Below are positions 33,781 to 44,099 of a stretch of DNA of 64,000 nt, piece by piece. The position numbers and the translations under genes are program-made. Positions within the stretch are counted from its first letter, which is position 1, and each line of letters starts with the position of its first letter. Location of the stretch: the NCBI RefSeq assembly GCF_001939045.1, contig NZ_MKIM01000027.1:496001-560000 (forward strand), in the 5' to 3' direction. The notes under the pieces were generated by a model that was not told the origin of the DNA, searched no databases, and saw only the letters and a program-made list of their open reading frames with translations. The stretch is from Rhizobium oryziradicis. GTDB lineage: Bacteria; Pseudomonadota; Alphaproteobacteria; Rhizobiales; Rhizobiaceae.

Positions 33781-34108
33781 TTTCTTTCGTGTCGTCGCTC
33801 CCACTTTAGTTAACAACGGCCTCAAAAACGATGCAATGACAAAGTAAGTTGTTCCAAGATTAGAAACGAAGTTGAAATATTTAGATGTTTCTAATTTTAA
33901 CTTTTTCGGTTGCGTTTTATCAATGAAAACTGCCCATTCTCATCATCGAGACCAGAGTTTTTATCAATAGTTTCAATGATGGCGATGAGAAGATTTGAAA
34001 TCAATCTGCCTTGAAAGCTTTCCGGTTTTGCCACTTTTTTGCCTTCTGCACGACACTTGCCTGTTACAGGATTGATGCATGATCCAACGATAAAAGGAGA
34101 ACAGAAAC
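33781..34108. other. intergenic stretch between FUSC and a small gene
   Basis: AT-rich. A 79-residue minus-strand frame (33897-34136) exists but has a poor start context and no family, so it is not called. Promoters for both flanking divergent genes should lie here, but no clear -35/-10 pair was identified. Confidence 0.4.
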
Positions 34109-34333
34109 ATGACATACGATTTTCAAGATATGACAATGTCCGAGATGCTGAGAGATCCTATGATCCGTCTGATGTTGCGTGCAGATGGTGTTTCGCTCAG
34201 CGATTTTGCATCCATGCTGGATGATGCTGCGCGCCAGAGCAGCAAGTCGAGCCGCAATGCGAAGCTTGCGATTCCTGCTCCCCACATTATTTGCCAGAAT
34301 GCTTCTCAAATGTGCTCTTCACGGGCTGTGTGA
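34109..34333 (+). CDS. small hypothetical protein
   Basis: A 74-residue protein with a strong AAAGGAGA ribosome-binding site (34095-34102) ahead of ATG 34109. It begins MTYDFQDMTMSEMLRDPMIRLMLRADGVSLSDFASMLDDAARQ, a short helical stretch, and ends with two cysteines (IICQNASQMCSS). The pattern of a conserved-looking acidic helix with R-D-P-M-I resembles small regulatory or stress proteins of Rhizobiales, but no family was recognised. Confidence 0.6.
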   Translation: MTYDFQDMTMSEMLRDPMIRLMLRADGVSLSDFASMLDDAARQSSKSSRNAKLAIPAPHIICQNASQMCSSRAV

Positions 34334-34367
34334 AAGAAATCTGATGCAAATGACAATTGAGCCACAC

Positions 34368-34414
34368 ATGATGCGAACCGGGCGGCCAACACATGCTCGT
34401 CTGGTTCGCATCAT
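34368..34414. repeat. 12-bp inverted repeat
   Basis: Arms ATGATGCGAACC (34368-34379) and GGTTCGCATCAT (34403-34414) with a 23-base loop. There is no T run after it, so it is not a canonical terminator. It may still end the upstream small gene or be a binding site. Confidence 0.6.
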
Positions 34415-34537
34415 CTTGATTGCCAGCCGTTGTCCATGTTTTATCAATCAACAAAGATGCTGCATGATGTCTTGATGGGATTTTGATGTCTCCAATTGTG
34501 CAGTCGGTTTTGGTTTCGACAGCGCAAGGCTTGTTTT

Positions 34538-35023
34538 ATGAATATTGTCCGGCTTTTTTGCTCACTTGTTTTTATCGCCTTTGCTCCTTCCTTTTTCGCC
34601 CCTGCCGCTTTCGCCGCGGAAAACCCTCCACCGCAATTTGGCACCGTCAGCGGTCGCTGCCTGACACTGTTCATCGGCCAACAGGATTTTTCCAAACTGT
34701 GTGAATCCCAATTGGGCCGCAGCCTGCACGCAGATGGGCGAACCGGTGTCTATTTCTTTCTTGGATCCACGCATATCATCACCTTCAGCGGTCGCTCCCA
34801 AGAGAACCGAACGCGCGATCAAACCAAGCTGGATTCGATCGCGCTTGATGAGATTGTTCTCAATGAAGGCCAAGATGGCAAAGCGCCACCGCAACATATT
34901 GCCGCCAAGGGCAGTTGCGACACCGCGCAGGAAACCGACAGGCTGTATTTGGTCAGCTGCCGCGGCACCCTGGAAAAGGGCACGACATTTTCGGCAAGCT
35001 TCCAGATTGATACATCGCTATAA
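34538..35023 (+). CDS. secreted/periplasmic hypothetical protein
   Basis: A 161-residue protein from ATG 34538. A signal peptide is clear: MNIVRLFCSLVFIAFAPSFFAPAAFAAE, with cleavage after AFA. The mature protein has four cysteines (GRCLTLFIG, KLCESQLG, KGSCDTAQ, LVSCRGTL) that could form two disulfides, and a beta-rich pattern. No family was recognised. An in-frame start at 34496 would add 14 residues but breaks the signal peptide. It stands alone, followed by a RIME-like repeat. Confidence 0.7.
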   Translation: MNIVRLFCSLVFIAFAPSFFAPAAFAAENPPPQFGTVSGRCLTLFIGQQDFSKLCESQLGRSLHADGRTGVYFFLGSTHIITFSGRSQENRTRDQTKLDSIALDEIVLNEGQDGKAPPQHIAAKGSCDTAQETDRLYLVSCRGTLEKGTTFSASFQIDTSL

Positions 35024-35027
35024 AGCA

Positions 35028-35062
35028 TCGGACCGAAAAGTGGCGACCGGTTTTCGGTCCGA
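35028..35062. repeat. RIME-like palindromic repeat
   Basis: Arms TCGGACCGAAAA (35028-35039) and TTTTCGGTCCGA (35051-35062) flank GTGGCGACCGG. The core, a ...CCGAAAAGTG...ACCGGTTTTCGG... layout, matches the intergenic mosaic elements common across Rhizobiaceae. It sits directly after the secreted-protein gene and may also help termination. Confidence 0.75.
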
Positions 35063-35083
35063 TTAGACGTCGTTCAGCACCCG

Positions 35084-36340
35084 TTAAAGAACGAGCGGGT
35101 GCTCCTTGATCATCTTTGTCAGGCTGCCTTCTGCGGGAAACAGCGGAATAAGGCAGGCTTGCAGGGCGTGATAAATATCGCCTTTGCCGGGGAAGAGGCT
35201 GTTGGAGGGTTTGAGATCCTCGGTCATTTCCTCATGCCAGCCACCAAATTGCTGATCGATGGTGTTGTTGGCAATGAAATTCCAGACCTTGCGATATTGG
35301 TCTTCATTGAGGATTGTGCCCTGATGGTGGTTCAGGAAGTGGCCAGCCGCTGCCGCCTCGCACAAGGGCCACCACAGTTTGAAGGTTTTGGCCGGTACAT
35401 TGTCCCAATCGAGCGTGTAGAAAAAGCCGCCGAGTTTTCTATCCCAGCCCAGCAGCATGGATTGATAAAACAGACCACGGGCTGCTTCCGGCATCCAGCT
35501 GTGCTGCTTGCCGCTCAAGGCCCAGAGTTGCAAAACAAGGCGGGTCCATTCCAGCCAATGGCCGGGCGTGGTGCCAGCCGGACGGAACATTTCATTGGGG
35601 TGATAGTAAGTGCGATCCACCACCCATTCCTCGTTGAAATGTTCTGGCACGCGGAAGGCTTCTTCGCGGGCGCGGCGGTTGATCAAGAGATCGGCAATGC
35701 GCACGGCCTTGTCGAGATAGTGCTGCTCGCCGGTGGCCTCAAAGGCGGCCATCAGGGCTTCTGTCAGGTGCATGTTGGAGTTTTGGCCGCGATAGCCCGC
35801 GACTGGCTGCCAGTCTTCGGAAAACTCCTCAGCAATGGCACCATGGCGCTGCTCCCAAAATTTGGTTTCAATCACTTCGGTGATGTCTTCCAGCAGGCGA
35901 TCGGCCAGCGGATGGCCAATGGTTTTGGCCGAAGAGGCGGCCAGCAGCACAAAAGCATGGCCGTAGCCCTGTTTGGAGCCATCGGCCACGCCATCATCAT
36001 TCAGTTGCCAGAAATAGCCACCGTTTTTCTCATCGCGATGCTTGCGCCACAGATAGCGCATGCCATGATCCACCACGTCGGCGGCACCCGGACGGCCCAG
36101 CAGATCGCCAATGGCATAGCAATGCACCATGCGCGCACTTGTGTGAATGCCACGCACGGGATTGTCGGTGGACAGCGGCTTGCCATCGCGGGTGAGATCG
36201 TAAAAGCCGCCGTTTGGATTGATGGCGGATGTCTGGAAAAAATCGAACAAGCCATTGGCCTGATCCAGCAACCATTTGCGGTGATAGGGGCGCTTGCTCC
36301 AGTTTGCTGGTAATGTGTTGGTGTCAGCAATGTTCGACAT
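35084..36340 (-). CDS. AGE-family sugar isomerase/epimerase (YihS/mannose isomerase type)
   Basis: A 418-residue alpha/alpha-barrel enzyme; ATG 36340 is preferred over 36400 because GGAGG lies directly upstream. Conserved blocks include GGFYDLTRDGKPL, RMVHCYAIGDLLGRPGA, the central GYRGQNSNMHLTEALMAAFEATG and TPGHWLEWTRLVLQLW. The R-G-x-N-x-x-M-H segment and the E-W motif with histidines form the sugar-binding and catalytic site in N-acylglucosamine 2-epimerase relatives that isomerise aldoses to ketoses (for example mannose to fructose or sulfoquinovose to sulfofructose). The true substrate cannot be told here, as no sugar transport genes are nearby. It is divergent from metH. Confidence 0.88.
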   Translation of the reverse strand: MSNIADTNTLPANWSKRPYHRKWLLDQANGLFDFFQTSAINPNGGFYDLTRDGKPLSTDNPVRGIHTSARMVHCYAIGDLLGRPGAADVVDHGMRYLWRKHRDEKNGGYFWQLNDDGVADGSKQGYGHAFVLLAASSAKTIGHPLADRLLEDITEVIETKFWEQRHGAIAEEFSEDWQPVAGYRGQNSNMHLTEALMAAFEATGEQHYLDKAVRIADLLINRRAREEAFRVPEHFNEEWVVDRTYYHPNEMFRPAGTTPGHWLEWTRLVLQLWALSGKQHSWMPEAARGLFYQSMLLGWDRKLGGFFYTLDWDNVPAKTFKLWWPLCEAAAAGHFLNHHQGTILNEDQYRKVWNFIANNTIDQQFGGWHEEMTEDLKPSNSLFPGKGDIYHALQACLIPLFPAEGSLTKMIKEHPLVL

Positions 36341-36437
36341 AATTCCCTCCGGCAACGAATATTTGTCAACTTCTATAAAGGCTTCGTGGCATATTGTCAC
36401 CGCGCTCGGTGATTTGAATTTGCCGTGTCGTATATTG

Positions 36438-36457
36438 ACATAAACATATCTTTATGT
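36438..36457 (+). promoter_or_regulatory. candidate operator upstream of metH
   Basis: ACATAAACATATCTTTATGT is an almost perfect 20-bp palindrome 37 bases before the metH start. Rhizobiales methionine-cycle genes are known to be controlled by SahR, an ArsR-type regulator responding to S-adenosylhomocysteine, through AT-rich palindromes. Assigning this site to SahR is an inference from position and shape; no sahR gene is in the window. Confidence 0.5.
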
Positions 36458-36494
36458 GATTTGGTTGTGATGTTGGGAACGGAAGGACACCGCT

Positions 36495-39400
36495 ATGCTT
36501 GATCAATTGTTTGGACGCGAAGGCGCGAACCGTGATGGTGCGGAGATCCTGAAAGCCCTGCAACAGGCAGCAAGAGAGCGCATTCTGATCCTTGACGGTG
36601 CGATGGGCACGGAAATTCAAGGCCTTGGCCTGGATGAAGATGACTTTCGCGGCGAGCGGTTCCTTGGCTGTGCTTGCCATCAGAAAGGCAACAACGACCT
36701 TCTGATCCTGACCCAGCCGCAAGCCATTGAAGATATCCACTTTCGCTATGCCATGGCCGGCGCGGATATCATTGAAACCAACACCTTTTCCTCTACCCGA
36801 ATCGCTCAGGCCGATTACGAGATGGAAGGGGCGGTTTACGACCTCAACAAGCATGGTGCGCAAGTGGTGCGCCGGGCCATTGCCCGCGCCGAGCGCGAAG
36901 ATGGCAAACGCCGCTTTGTGGCCGGTGCCATTGGCCCAACCAACCGCACGGCGTCAATTTCGCCAGATGTCAACAATCCCGGCTATCGTGCCGTGTCTTT
37001 TGATGATTTGCGCCGCGCTTATGCCGAGCAGATTGATGGTTTGATTGATGGCGGTGCCGATCTCATTCTCATTGAAACGATTTTTGACACGCTGAATGCC
37101 AAGGCCGCCATTTTTGCCTGCGAAGAGCGCTTCCTTGCCAAGGGCATTCATTTGCCCGTGATGATTTCCGGCACGATCACCGACCTTTCCGGCCGCACGC
37201 TGTCTGGCCAGACGCCATCGGCTTTCTGGAATTCGGTGCGCCACGCTAAGCCATTCACCATTGGCCTCAATTGCGCGCTCGGTGCCGATGCCATGCGCCC
37301 ACATTTGCAGGAACTGTCGGCCATTGCGGATACGTTCGTCTCGGCTTACCCCAATGCAGGTCTGCCCAATGAATTTGGCCAATATGACCAGAGCCCGGAA
37401 TTTATGGCCAAGCTGGTGGAAGGCTTTGCCGAAGAGGAAATCGTCAATGTGGTGGGCGGCTGCTGTGGCTCCACGCCCGCGCACATTCAGGCCATTGCCG
37501 AGGCCGTGAAGGGCAAAAAGCCGCGTCAGCCGGCGGAGCATCGCCCGTTCATGTCGCTGTCCGGCCTTGAGCCTTTTGTGCTGACCAAGGATATCCCTTT
37601 CGTTAACGTCGGCGAGCGCACCAACGTCACCGGCTCGGCCAAATTCCGCAAGCTGATCACCGCCGGTGATTACAATGCAGCCTTGGTGGTGGCCCGCGAT
37701 CAGGTGGAAAACGGCGCGCAGATCATCGACATCAACATGGATGAAGGCCTGATCGACAGTGAAAAGGCCATGGTTGAATTCCTCAACCTGATTGCTGCAG
37801 AACCTGATATTGCCCGCGTGCCGGTGATGATCGATTCATCCAAGTTCCAGATTATCGAATCCGGCCTCAAATGCGTGCAGGGCAAGGCCATTGTCAATTC
37901 TATCTCGCTGAAAGAAGGCGAGGAGAATTTTGTGGCGCAGGCCAAGTTGATCCGCAATTACGGTGCCGCTGTGGTGGTCATGGCCTTTGACGAAAAGGGT
38001 CAGGCGGATACCTATGAGCGCAAGGTGGAAATCTGTTCCCGCGCCTACAAGATCCTGACCGAAGAAGCTGGTTTTGCGCCAGAAGACATTATTTTCGACC
38101 CCAATGTGTTCGCGGTTGCCACGGGCATTGAAGAGCACAACAATTACGGCGTGGATTTCATTGAGGCCACCCGCACCATCCGCCAGCGCATGCCGCTGGT
38201 GCATATTTCCGGTGGCGTTTCCAACCTGTCCTTCTCGTTTCGCGGCAATGAGCCGGTGCGCGAGGCGATGCATGCCGTGTTTCTCTACCACGCCATTCAG
38301 GCGGGCATGGATATGGGCATTGTCAACGCTGGTCAGTTGGCGGTCTATGAAAGCATTGATGCCGAGCTGCGCGAAGCCTGCGAAGACGTGGTGTTGAACC
38401 GCCGCGAAGACGGCACGGAACGCCTGCTGGAGATTGCCGAGCGCTATCGCGGCACGGGCGAGGCAAAGGCGCGTGTGCAGGATATGTCCTGGCGCGAGCT
38501 GCCGGTGGCCAAGCGGCTGGAGCATGCGCTGGTCAACGGCATTACCGAATTTATTGACGCTGATACCGAGGAAGCGCGTCAGGCCGCTGATCGGCCCTTG
38601 CATGTGATTGAAGGTCCGCTGATGGCGGGCATGAATGTGGTGGGCGATCTGTTTGGCGCGGGCAAAATGTTTCTGCCGCAGGTGGTGAAATCTGCCCGCG
38701 TGATGAAGCAGGCCGTGGCCGTGCTTCTGCCTTACATGGAAGAAGAAAAACGCTTGAACGGTGGCTCTGGTGAGCGCGAAGCCGCAGGCAAAATCCTGAT
38801 GGCCACCGTGAAGGGCGATGTGCACGACATCGGCAAAAACATTGTCGGCGTGGTTTTGGCCTGCAACAATTATGAGATTATCGATCTCGGTGTGATGGTG
38901 CCCGCCACCAAGATTCTGGAAGTGGCCAAGGCGGAAAATGTCGATATCATCGGCCTTTCAGGCCTGATCACCCCATCGCTGGATGAAATGGTGCATGTGG
39001 CGGCTGAGATGCAGCGCCAGGGCTTTAACGTGCCGCTATTGATTGGTGGCGCGACCACCAGCCGCGTGCACACGGCTGTGAAAATTCATCCGCAATATCA
39101 GGCAGGGCAGGCGGTTTACGTGCTGGATGCCAGCCGCGCCGTGGGTGTTGTCTCGTCCTTGCTGTCGCCCGATACGCGCGATAGCACGATTGAAACCTTG
39201 CGGGGCGAATACGCCAAGGTGGCCGATGCCCACGCCCGCGCCGAGTTGGAAAAACAGCGCCTGCCGATAGCCCGCGCCCGCGCCAATGCCGCCAAGGTGG
39301 ATTGGACCAATTACAAGCCCAAGAAGCCAAGTTTCACCGGCATCAAGGTGTTTGAGGATTATGACCTCAAGGAATTGGCGAAATACATCGACTGGACGCC

Positions 39401-40268
39401 GTTCTTCCAGACATGGGAGCTGAAAGGCCGTTATCCCGCTATTCTCGAAGATGAAAAGCAGGGAGAAGCCGCACGGTCTCTGTTTAATGATGCGCAAGCA
39501 ATGCTGGCAAAAATCATCGATGAGACATGGTTCCGTCCCCGCGCCGTGGTTGGCTTCTGGCCCGCAAACAGCGTAGGTGATGATATTCGCCTGTTCACGG
39601 ATGATGCCCGCAAGGAAGACCTTGCCACTTTCTTCACGCTCCGCCAGCAGCTCTCCAAGCGCGATGGCCGCCCCAATGTCGCCTTGAGCGATTTTGTGGC
39701 ACCAGTGGATAGTGGTGTGGAAGATTACGTGGGCGGGTTTGTGGTCACGGCAGGCATCGAAGAAGTGGCCATTGCCGAGCGTTTCGAGCGCGCCAATGAT
39801 GATTACTCCTCCATCATGGTCAAGGCGCTGGCCGACCGCTTTGCCGAGGCCTTTGCTGAGCGCATGCATGAGCGGGTGCGCAAGGAATTCTGGGGCTATG
39901 CCACAGAAGAAAACTTCACGCCTGAGGAGCTGATCTCGGAGGCTTATGCCGGTATCCGTCCGGCCCCCGGTTATCCGGCCCAGCCCGACCACACCGAAAA
40001 GGTCACGCTGTTCAACCTGCTCGACGCCACCGCCACTACCGGCGTCACACTCACGGAAAGCTACGCCATGTGGCCCGGCTCCTCTGTCTCCGGCATCTAC
40101 ATCGGCCACCCGGACAGCTATTATTTTGGCGTTGCCAAGGTGGAGCGCGATCAGGTGGAAGATTACGCCTCCCGCAAGGGCATGGAGATCCGCGAAATTG
40201 AGCGCTGGCTTGGGCCGGTACTGAACTATGTGCCGAAGGCAGCTGTGGATGAGGATGCTGCGGCGTGA
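36495..40268 (+). CDS. metH: cobalamin-dependent methionine synthase
   Basis: A complete 1257-residue MetH, the usual length. Domains in order: homocysteine-binding barrel with zinc cysteines in GLNCALG (about 259) and [10 protein letters not shown] (about 322-323); pterin-binding barrel ([19 protein letters not shown], about 372 onward); cap and B12-binding domain with the D-x-H-x-x-G motif in [12 protein letters not shown] (about 775-785); and the SAM-binding activation domain to the C-terminus, with [15 protein letters not shown] in place of the usual cysteine after A. It methylates homocysteine from 5-methyltetrahydrofolate through cobalamin in the cytoplasm. GGAAGGA precedes ATG 36495. 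It overlaps the GNAT gene by four bases. A likely operator palindrome lies just upstream. Confidence 0.97.
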   Translation: MLDQLFGREGANRDGAEILKALQQAARERILILDGAMGTEIQGLGLDEDDFRGERFLGCACHQKGNNDLLILTQPQAIEDIHFRYAMAGADIIETNTFSSTRIAQADYEMEGAVYDLNKHGAQVVRRAIARAEREDGKRRFVAGAIGPTNRTASISPDVNNPGYRAVSFDDLRRAYAEQIDGLIDGGADLILIETIFDTLNAKAAIFACEERFLAKGIHLPVMISGTITDLSGRTLSGQTPSAFWNSVRHAKPFTIGLNCALGADAMRPHLQELSAIADTFVSAYPNAGLPNEFGQYDQSPEFMAKLVEGFAEEEIVNVVGGCCGSTPAHIQAIAEAVKGKKPRQPAEHRPFMSLSGLEPFVLTKDIPFVNVGERTNVTGSAKFRKLITAGDYNAALVVARDQVENGAQIIDINMDEGLIDSEKAMVEFLNLIAAEPDIARVPVMIDSSKFQIIESGLKCVQGKAIVNSISLKEGEENFVAQAKLIRNYGAAVVVMAFDEKGQADTYERKVEICSRAYKILTEEAGFAPEDIIFDPNVFAVATGIEEHNNYGVDFIEATRTIRQRMPLVHISGGVSNLSFSFRGNEPVREAMHAVFLYHAIQAGMDMGIVNAGQLAVYESIDAELREACEDVVLNRREDGTERLLEIAERYRGTGEAKARVQDMSWRELPVAKRLEHALVNGITEFIDADTEEARQAADRPLHVIEGPLMAGMNVVGDLFGAGKMFLPQVVKSARVMKQAVAVLLPYMEEEKRLNGGSGEREAAGKILMATVKGDVHDIGKNIVGVVLACNNYEIIDLGVMVPATKILEVAKAENVDIIGLSGLITPSLDEMVHVAAEMQRQGFNVPLLIGGATTSRVHTAVKIHPQYQAGQAVYVLDASRAVGVVSSLLSPDTRDSTIETLRGEYAKVADAHARAELEKQRLPIARARANAAKVDWTNYKPKKPSFTGIKVFEDYDLKELAKYIDWTPFFQTWELKGRYPAILEDEKQGEAARSLFNDAQAMLAKIIDETWFRPRAVVGFWPANSVGDDIRLFTDDARKEDLATFFTLRQQLSKRDGRPNVALSDFVAPVDSGVEDYVGGFVVTAGIEEVAIAERFERANDDYSSIMVKALADRFAEAFAERMHERVRKEFWGYATEENFTPEELISEAYAGIRPAPGYPAQPDHTEKVTLFNLLDATATTGVTLTESYAMWPGSSVSGIYIGHPDSYYFGVAKVERDQVEDYASRKGMEIREIERWLGPVLNYVPKAAVDEDAAA

Positions 40269-40741
40269 GCGCGAATGTTTTTATCAGACCCGCAACATCC
40301 TTTGATGCACAAGGGATGTGCGATGCTTTGAACGAGATTTTTGCAGCAGGTTTGCGCAAAACTGCCGGTGATGTAAAAACGGTTTTGGCCAACTATCTTG
40401 AGCATCAAGACCGCATTGAGTGCTCGGTTGCTCAAGATGAGGATGGTCGTATTCTGGGTTTTCAATCCTTGCGTTATGCACGGCTCGATAATCCTTATGG
40501 TACGCCTGAGGGCTGGGGCATTATTGGCACCCATGTTAGCCCGCGTGCGGCCAGAAAAGGTGTTGGCTCGGCTCTGTTTCGCGCAAGCCACGCTGCGGCA
40601 AAAGCCTATCCGGTTGAGAACATCGAAGCCGCCATTGGCGCGGATAATCAGATGGGGCTTGCCTATTATGAGGCGATGGGGTTTTGCACCCATCGCACCA
40701 CTGAAGAGCTGACCTGTAAAGTTTATCGGATCGAAGCCTGA
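40265..40741 (+). CDS. GNAT N-acetyltransferase
   Basis: A 158-residue protein using GTG at 40265, which overlaps the metH stop (GTGA), so it is probably co-transcribed and coupled. The fold is a [25 protein letters not shown] at the start, then [15 protein letters not shown], the acetyl-CoA loop [27 protein letters not shown] with R-x-x-G-x-G, and [13 protein letters not shown] near the end. It transfers an acetyl group from acetyl-CoA to an unknown amine, possibly an amino acid analogue. Physical linkage to metH hints at a link to methionine metabolism or detoxification, which is speculative. Confidence 0.85.
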   Translation: MSANVFIRPATSFDAQGMCDALNEIFAAGLRKTAGDVKTVLANYLEHQDRIECSVAQDEDGRILGFQSLRYARLDNPYGTPEGWGIIGTHVSPRAARKGVGSALFRASHAAAKAYPVENIEAAIGADNQMGLAYYEAMGFCTHRTTEELTCKVYRIEA

Positions 40742-40750
40742 CAGGACCGT

Positions 40751-40832
40751 ACAGCGCTGTAACACTTTAAATTTGCTTCATAATTTTCTCCTTAAATCGA
40801 TTGCGATTAAGGAATTATGCAGTGGCCGCGCT
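40751..40832. repeat. composite palindromic repeat, copy B (degenerate)
   Basis: A shortened first hairpin (the ten-base palindrome ACAGCGCTGT at 40751-40760) and a second one with TCATAATTTTCTCCTTAAATC opposite GATTAAGGAATTATGCAG. Same orientation as copy A at 28877. It sits between the GNAT gene and the convergent metallo-beta-lactamase-fold gene. Confidence 0.75.
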
Positions 40833-40870
40833 GATACAAACGCGGCCGCCATTCTGGCAGATACCTTCAA

Positions 40871-41854
40871 TTATTGACTGGCACGATTGCGGTATTCAAC
40901 CGGATGCCAACCAAAGCGATCGTTGCCTTCCTTGCTGATGTGGCCAATGCCGGGAAACGGCAGGTGAGGGGCTGCCACAAGCAGGTCTTCTGCGGAAAGG
41001 TTATTGAACGCGTTGATACGGGTTGTTGCAGCCTGCTTTGGGTCAACATCATACTGGATGGTGATTTTGGGTTCAGGAAACTGCACTGCGGCGACATGGA
41101 TTGTGTCGCCGATGAAGACAATGGTTTTTCCTTCTGAGGTGACCGTGTAAAAGGCGCTTCCCGGCGTATGGCCTGGGTGAATTGACACTTTGATGCCGGG
41201 CAGGATGGTGTCGTTATCCGCAAAGGTCTTCACCTTGCCCAGTTTGTTGTAAACGCCAACGGTTTCGATTGCTTCATCAAAATATCTCTCGGAATACCCC
41301 GTTTTCTTTGAGTTTTCCGGATTCAGAAAGAAATTTTCGTCTATTGCGCTGACGTGCACGATAGCATTTGGAAAAACAGGCTTGCCGTCATGGACCAATC
41401 CACCGGTGTGGTCTGTGTGGATATGGGTGATGAGAATATCAGTGACATCTTGTGGCTTGATGCCTCGGCTTTTCAAGCTGTCGAGTACCTTCCCGCCAAA
41501 GCTTGGTCCAAAAAGATCGCCAGAGCCGGTATCAACAAGGATGGTCCGTTTCCCATCCTGTATCATGAACACGTTAATGGAGACTTCGACGGGGTTGGCC
41601 TGATACTCCTTGTGGAGCAGACCATCGATTTCCGCATGACTGGTGCCGTTCAGCAGCTTGTATAGATCCTGAGGAACGGTCCCGTCAGAGAAGGATGTGA
41701 TCTGCAAGTCGCCGAGAGGGAAGGAATAGCTGTCGGCAACCTGATGATATTGCGTCAAACTTTTGGGAGTAGAGTCCGCCGCAATTGCGGATGTACCAAA
41801 GGTGGAGGCCAGCGCGAGGGCACTGGAGAGAAAAAGCAGTCTTGCAAGTTTCAT
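40871..41854 (-). CDS. secreted MBL-fold metallo-hydrolase
   Basis: A 327-residue protein with a signal peptide (LARLLFLSSALALASTFGTSAIAADS, cleavage after AIA). The metallo-beta-lactamase fold is clear: ILVDTGSGDLFGPSFGG, the H-x-H-x-D-H motif in ILITHIHTDHTGGL, HPGHTPGSAFYTV and a final PHLPFPGIGHI. Periplasmic members include lactonases and other hydrolases; a quorum-quenching lactonase is possible but the substrate is unknown. A LysR gene lies upstream in the same direction, separated by 104 bases, which may control it. Confidence 0.88.
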   Translation of the reverse strand: MKLARLLFLSSALALASTFGTSAIAADSTPKSLTQYHQVADSYSFPLGDLQITSFSDGTVPQDLYKLLNGTSHAEIDGLLHKEYQANPVEVSINVFMIQDGKRTILVDTGSGDLFGPSFGGKVLDSLKSRGIKPQDVTDILITHIHTDHTGGLVHDGKPVFPNAIVHVSAIDENFFLNPENSKKTGYSERYFDEAIETVGVYNKLGKVKTFADNDTILPGIKVSIHPGHTPGSAFYTVTSEGKTIVFIGDTIHVAAVQFPEPKITIQYDVDPKQAATTRINAFNNLSAEDLLVAAPHLPFPGIGHISKEGNDRFGWHPVEYRNRASQ

Positions 41855-41958
41855 TGTGTCGGCTTTTTTGTTGGTTGAGAAAGGTGCGGCCGTAGCCGGT
41901 TTCCGTGCAGCAATGACCTGTTTTTATCGCCTGCACCAATCTCAATTCACAATCAGAC

Positions 41959-42890
41959 CTATGGCTGGCGCTGATGGCTTTTTTGCCCTGCGGCTTGCAA
42001 AATCTGATTGCGAAACCAGGTGTGGCCGGGATCCGTTTCATTCTTGGGTGCCAGAATAGTCGAAGATCAAAAGTTGCCAGATCAAAGGGGGGCATAAAAA
42101 GATCCAGCGTATCGGTGAAGCGTTCCAGAAAACCGCGTGGCAGCGTGCAGAGACAATCGGTGGTGCCCAGCACCAGCGGCGTGAGCGCATAGCTCTGTAT
42201 GGAAACAGACACGTGGCGTTGGCGTTCCAGATCCGCAAGCGTGGTATCAATGATACCACTGAACCCGCCGCCATCGGTCGAGATGACCAGATGATCATAG
42301 TGACAGAATTCATCAAGGGTCAGCGGAGCCGTTCCACGCGGGTGCCCCTTACGCTGGGCCGTTACCAATTGTTCTGAGAACAGCATCCGCCCGATCATCT
42401 CGGGTGTCGCGTCTGTTAACGCGCCAATGAAGAGGTCTATTTCGCCTTTTTCCAGACGCTCTGAAATTGTTGCCTGGTTTGGAAGAACGAAGGCAACGCG
42501 TAAAGCCGGGGCGCGTTGCTGAAGCAAGGGTAGCAGGTCGGGGGCAAGGATTGCGGCGGGATTATCGCCCGCCGCAATGGTGAACGTGCGGTCGCTGGAT
42601 GCCGGATCAAACACATGGGCTGATTGAACAAAGCGCGTCAGTTGCTCTAACAGCCGATCCAGGTCCGGCCGCAGCGTCAGTGCATGAGGCGTTGGGGTCA
42701 TTCCCCGTCCGGACGAGGCCGGAACGAAAAGGGGATCGTTGAGGACGTGACGCAACTTGGTCAAACGGCCCGAGAGGGCCGATTGGGTGATGTTCAACCT
42801 TGCCGCCGCGCGTGTCACATTTTCTTCCCGCAAGAGCGCATCGAGCGTCAGCAAAAGATTGATGTCCAGTTCCGCAACGTGTTGATGCAA
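41959..42890 (-). pseudogene. LysR-type regulator, frameshifted near its C-terminus
   Basis: The HTH is typical (LDINLLLTLDALLREENVTRAAARLNITQSALSGRLTKLRHVLNDPLF), followed by a substrate-binding domain to LFWHPRM. The original frame then runs on into unrelated residues and would end at 41685, inside the next gene. Reading another frame from about 42030 gives TDPGHTWFRNQILQAAG and a stop at 41959, which is how LysR proteins of this subfamily end. One missing base near 42028-42034 explains it. The remaining protein is about 300 residues. It may be a real mutation or an assembly error. Its neighbour target may be the MBL-fold gene. Confidence 0.8.
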
Positions 42891-42935
42891 GGCTTGCTCC
42901 TGAAATGATCCGGCCGCTGAGATCTGACGCCATTA

Positions 42936-44099
42936 TCACTTTGTTGCGGCCTGCGCATTGGGAAGATGTTGCGCGTGATTGCCTTTCTGAGCTGTGAAGC
43001 TGAATTTTTTGCGCAGTTTTAAAATTGGCTTTTCAATGAAATGCCACGAACCCATGGCTACCAGTGTCGCAATAGGCAGGGAAATGGCAAAATGCAGCCA
43101 TGGTGATGTCAGCTTTGGAAACAGCGTGACGAGGCCTTGCTGAAAGGGATAGCCGTAAAGGTAGATCCCGTAGGAATAGTCGCCGCGATGATAGAGCGGA
43201 ATGCGGGGAATGGGCGTCATGCCGATATAGGCCATGAGGTAAACCAGCATGGGCGCGAAGATGATGCAGAGCGTGCTGCCTTCCACATCGGGAAAGATAA
43301 GGGATGCGGTCATCGGTGCGGCGACGCAAACCAGCGCTATAATCCCGTGTTTAGGGATAGAGTGGCGAAACAGGAAGAACACAGCACCCAGCATGAAGTT
43401 GACATAGAGCATCAGTCCTTTTGAACCGATGAAGTGATTCAAAAGCTTGAAGCCTGCGCTGTCGGGCTGAAATGTCCCGCCGAGCGTTGCCGGATTCACT
43501 CGATTGATAGAGAACGCAATGATGATGGCCGTTACCGCCACTGTTGCACCCAAAGTCGCCCAAGGGCGCTTAAGAAGGCCAAAAATAATCAAGGCGGACA
43601 TGATGACGTAGCAGCCGATCTCATAGGGAACGGTCCAGAGCGAGCCGTTTACGATGGCTGGAAACGGGTTATGCTCAAACACGCCCGGCAAAACATAATG
43701 AATCACGCCAAAGATGTTGGCGAAATATGACCAAAACTCATAGGAGCTGAAATAGGCTTGCAGGCTGACTGTTGTGAAAATCGGTCCGAGAATGAGGGCT
43801 GCAAAAACGATATCAACAGAAAGGGCCGGGACGATCCGAATGCCACGATTGAGCAAAAAATCCTTGAGGCGAAGGCGCATGGCGCTGCCGGTGATCAAAA
43901 AGCCGCTGAGCGCAAAAAACATCGGCAGGATTGTGGCTTGAAGCACCGTAATACCGGGCTTTGAAAATTGAAATTTCTCACCCTCGGCAATCAGGAAGGA
44001 ATGGCTAAAAAGCACCATGATTGCCAGGAAAATTCTCAGAAAATCAAACCCCGGTCCAATGCCCCGGTGTTCATCCAATACAGATCCAATTGTCTTCAT
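42936..44099 (-). CDS. acyltransferase 3 family (OafA/NolL-like) membrane protein
   Basis: A 387-residue inner-membrane protein with about ten helices. The N-terminal motif FDFLRIFLAIMVLFSHSFLI carries the R and H of the acyltransferase-3 family (F-L-R...H-S), followed by LPMFFALSGFLITGS. Further on are SLWTVPYEIGCYVIM and DYSYGIYLYGYPFQQ. Such enzymes O-acetylate surface polysaccharides or Nod factors. No glycosyltransferase genes are adjacent, so the acceptor is unknown. The stop lies 46 bases before the LysR gene start and the two are on the same strand, with this gene upstream. Confidence 0.88.
   Translation of the reverse strand: MKTIGSVLDEHRGIGPGFDFLRIFLAIMVLFSHSFLIAEGEKFQFSKPGITVLQATILPMFFALSGFLITGSAMRLRLKDFLLNRGIRIVPALSVDIVFAALILGPIFTTVSLQAYFSSYEFWSYFANIFGVIHYVLPGVFEHNPFPAIVNGSLWTVPYEIGCYVIMSALIIFGLLKRPWATLGATVAVTAIIIAFSINRVNPATLGGTFQPDSAGFKLLNHFIGSKGLMLYVNFMLGAVFFLFRHSIPKHGIIALVCVAAPMTASLIFPDVEGSTLCIIFAPMLVYLMAYIGMTPIPRIPLYHRGDYSYGIYLYGYPFQQGLVTLFPKLTSPWLHFAISLPIATLVAMGSWHFIEKPILKLRKKFSFTAQKGNHAQHLPNAQAATK

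Noticed and set aside
33897..34136. 79-codon minus-strand frame
   Set aside because: Weak start, overlaps the ribosome-binding site and start of the better-supported 34109 gene.
35099..36313. 404-codon plus-strand frame opposite the AGE enzyme
   Set aside because: Shadow of a clear enzyme with conserved motifs on the other strand.
41685..41958. Extension of the LysR frame into the MBL-fold gene
   Set aside because: No LysR similarity after LFWHPRM; the alternative frame ends properly at 41959. The overlap with the next gene is implausible.
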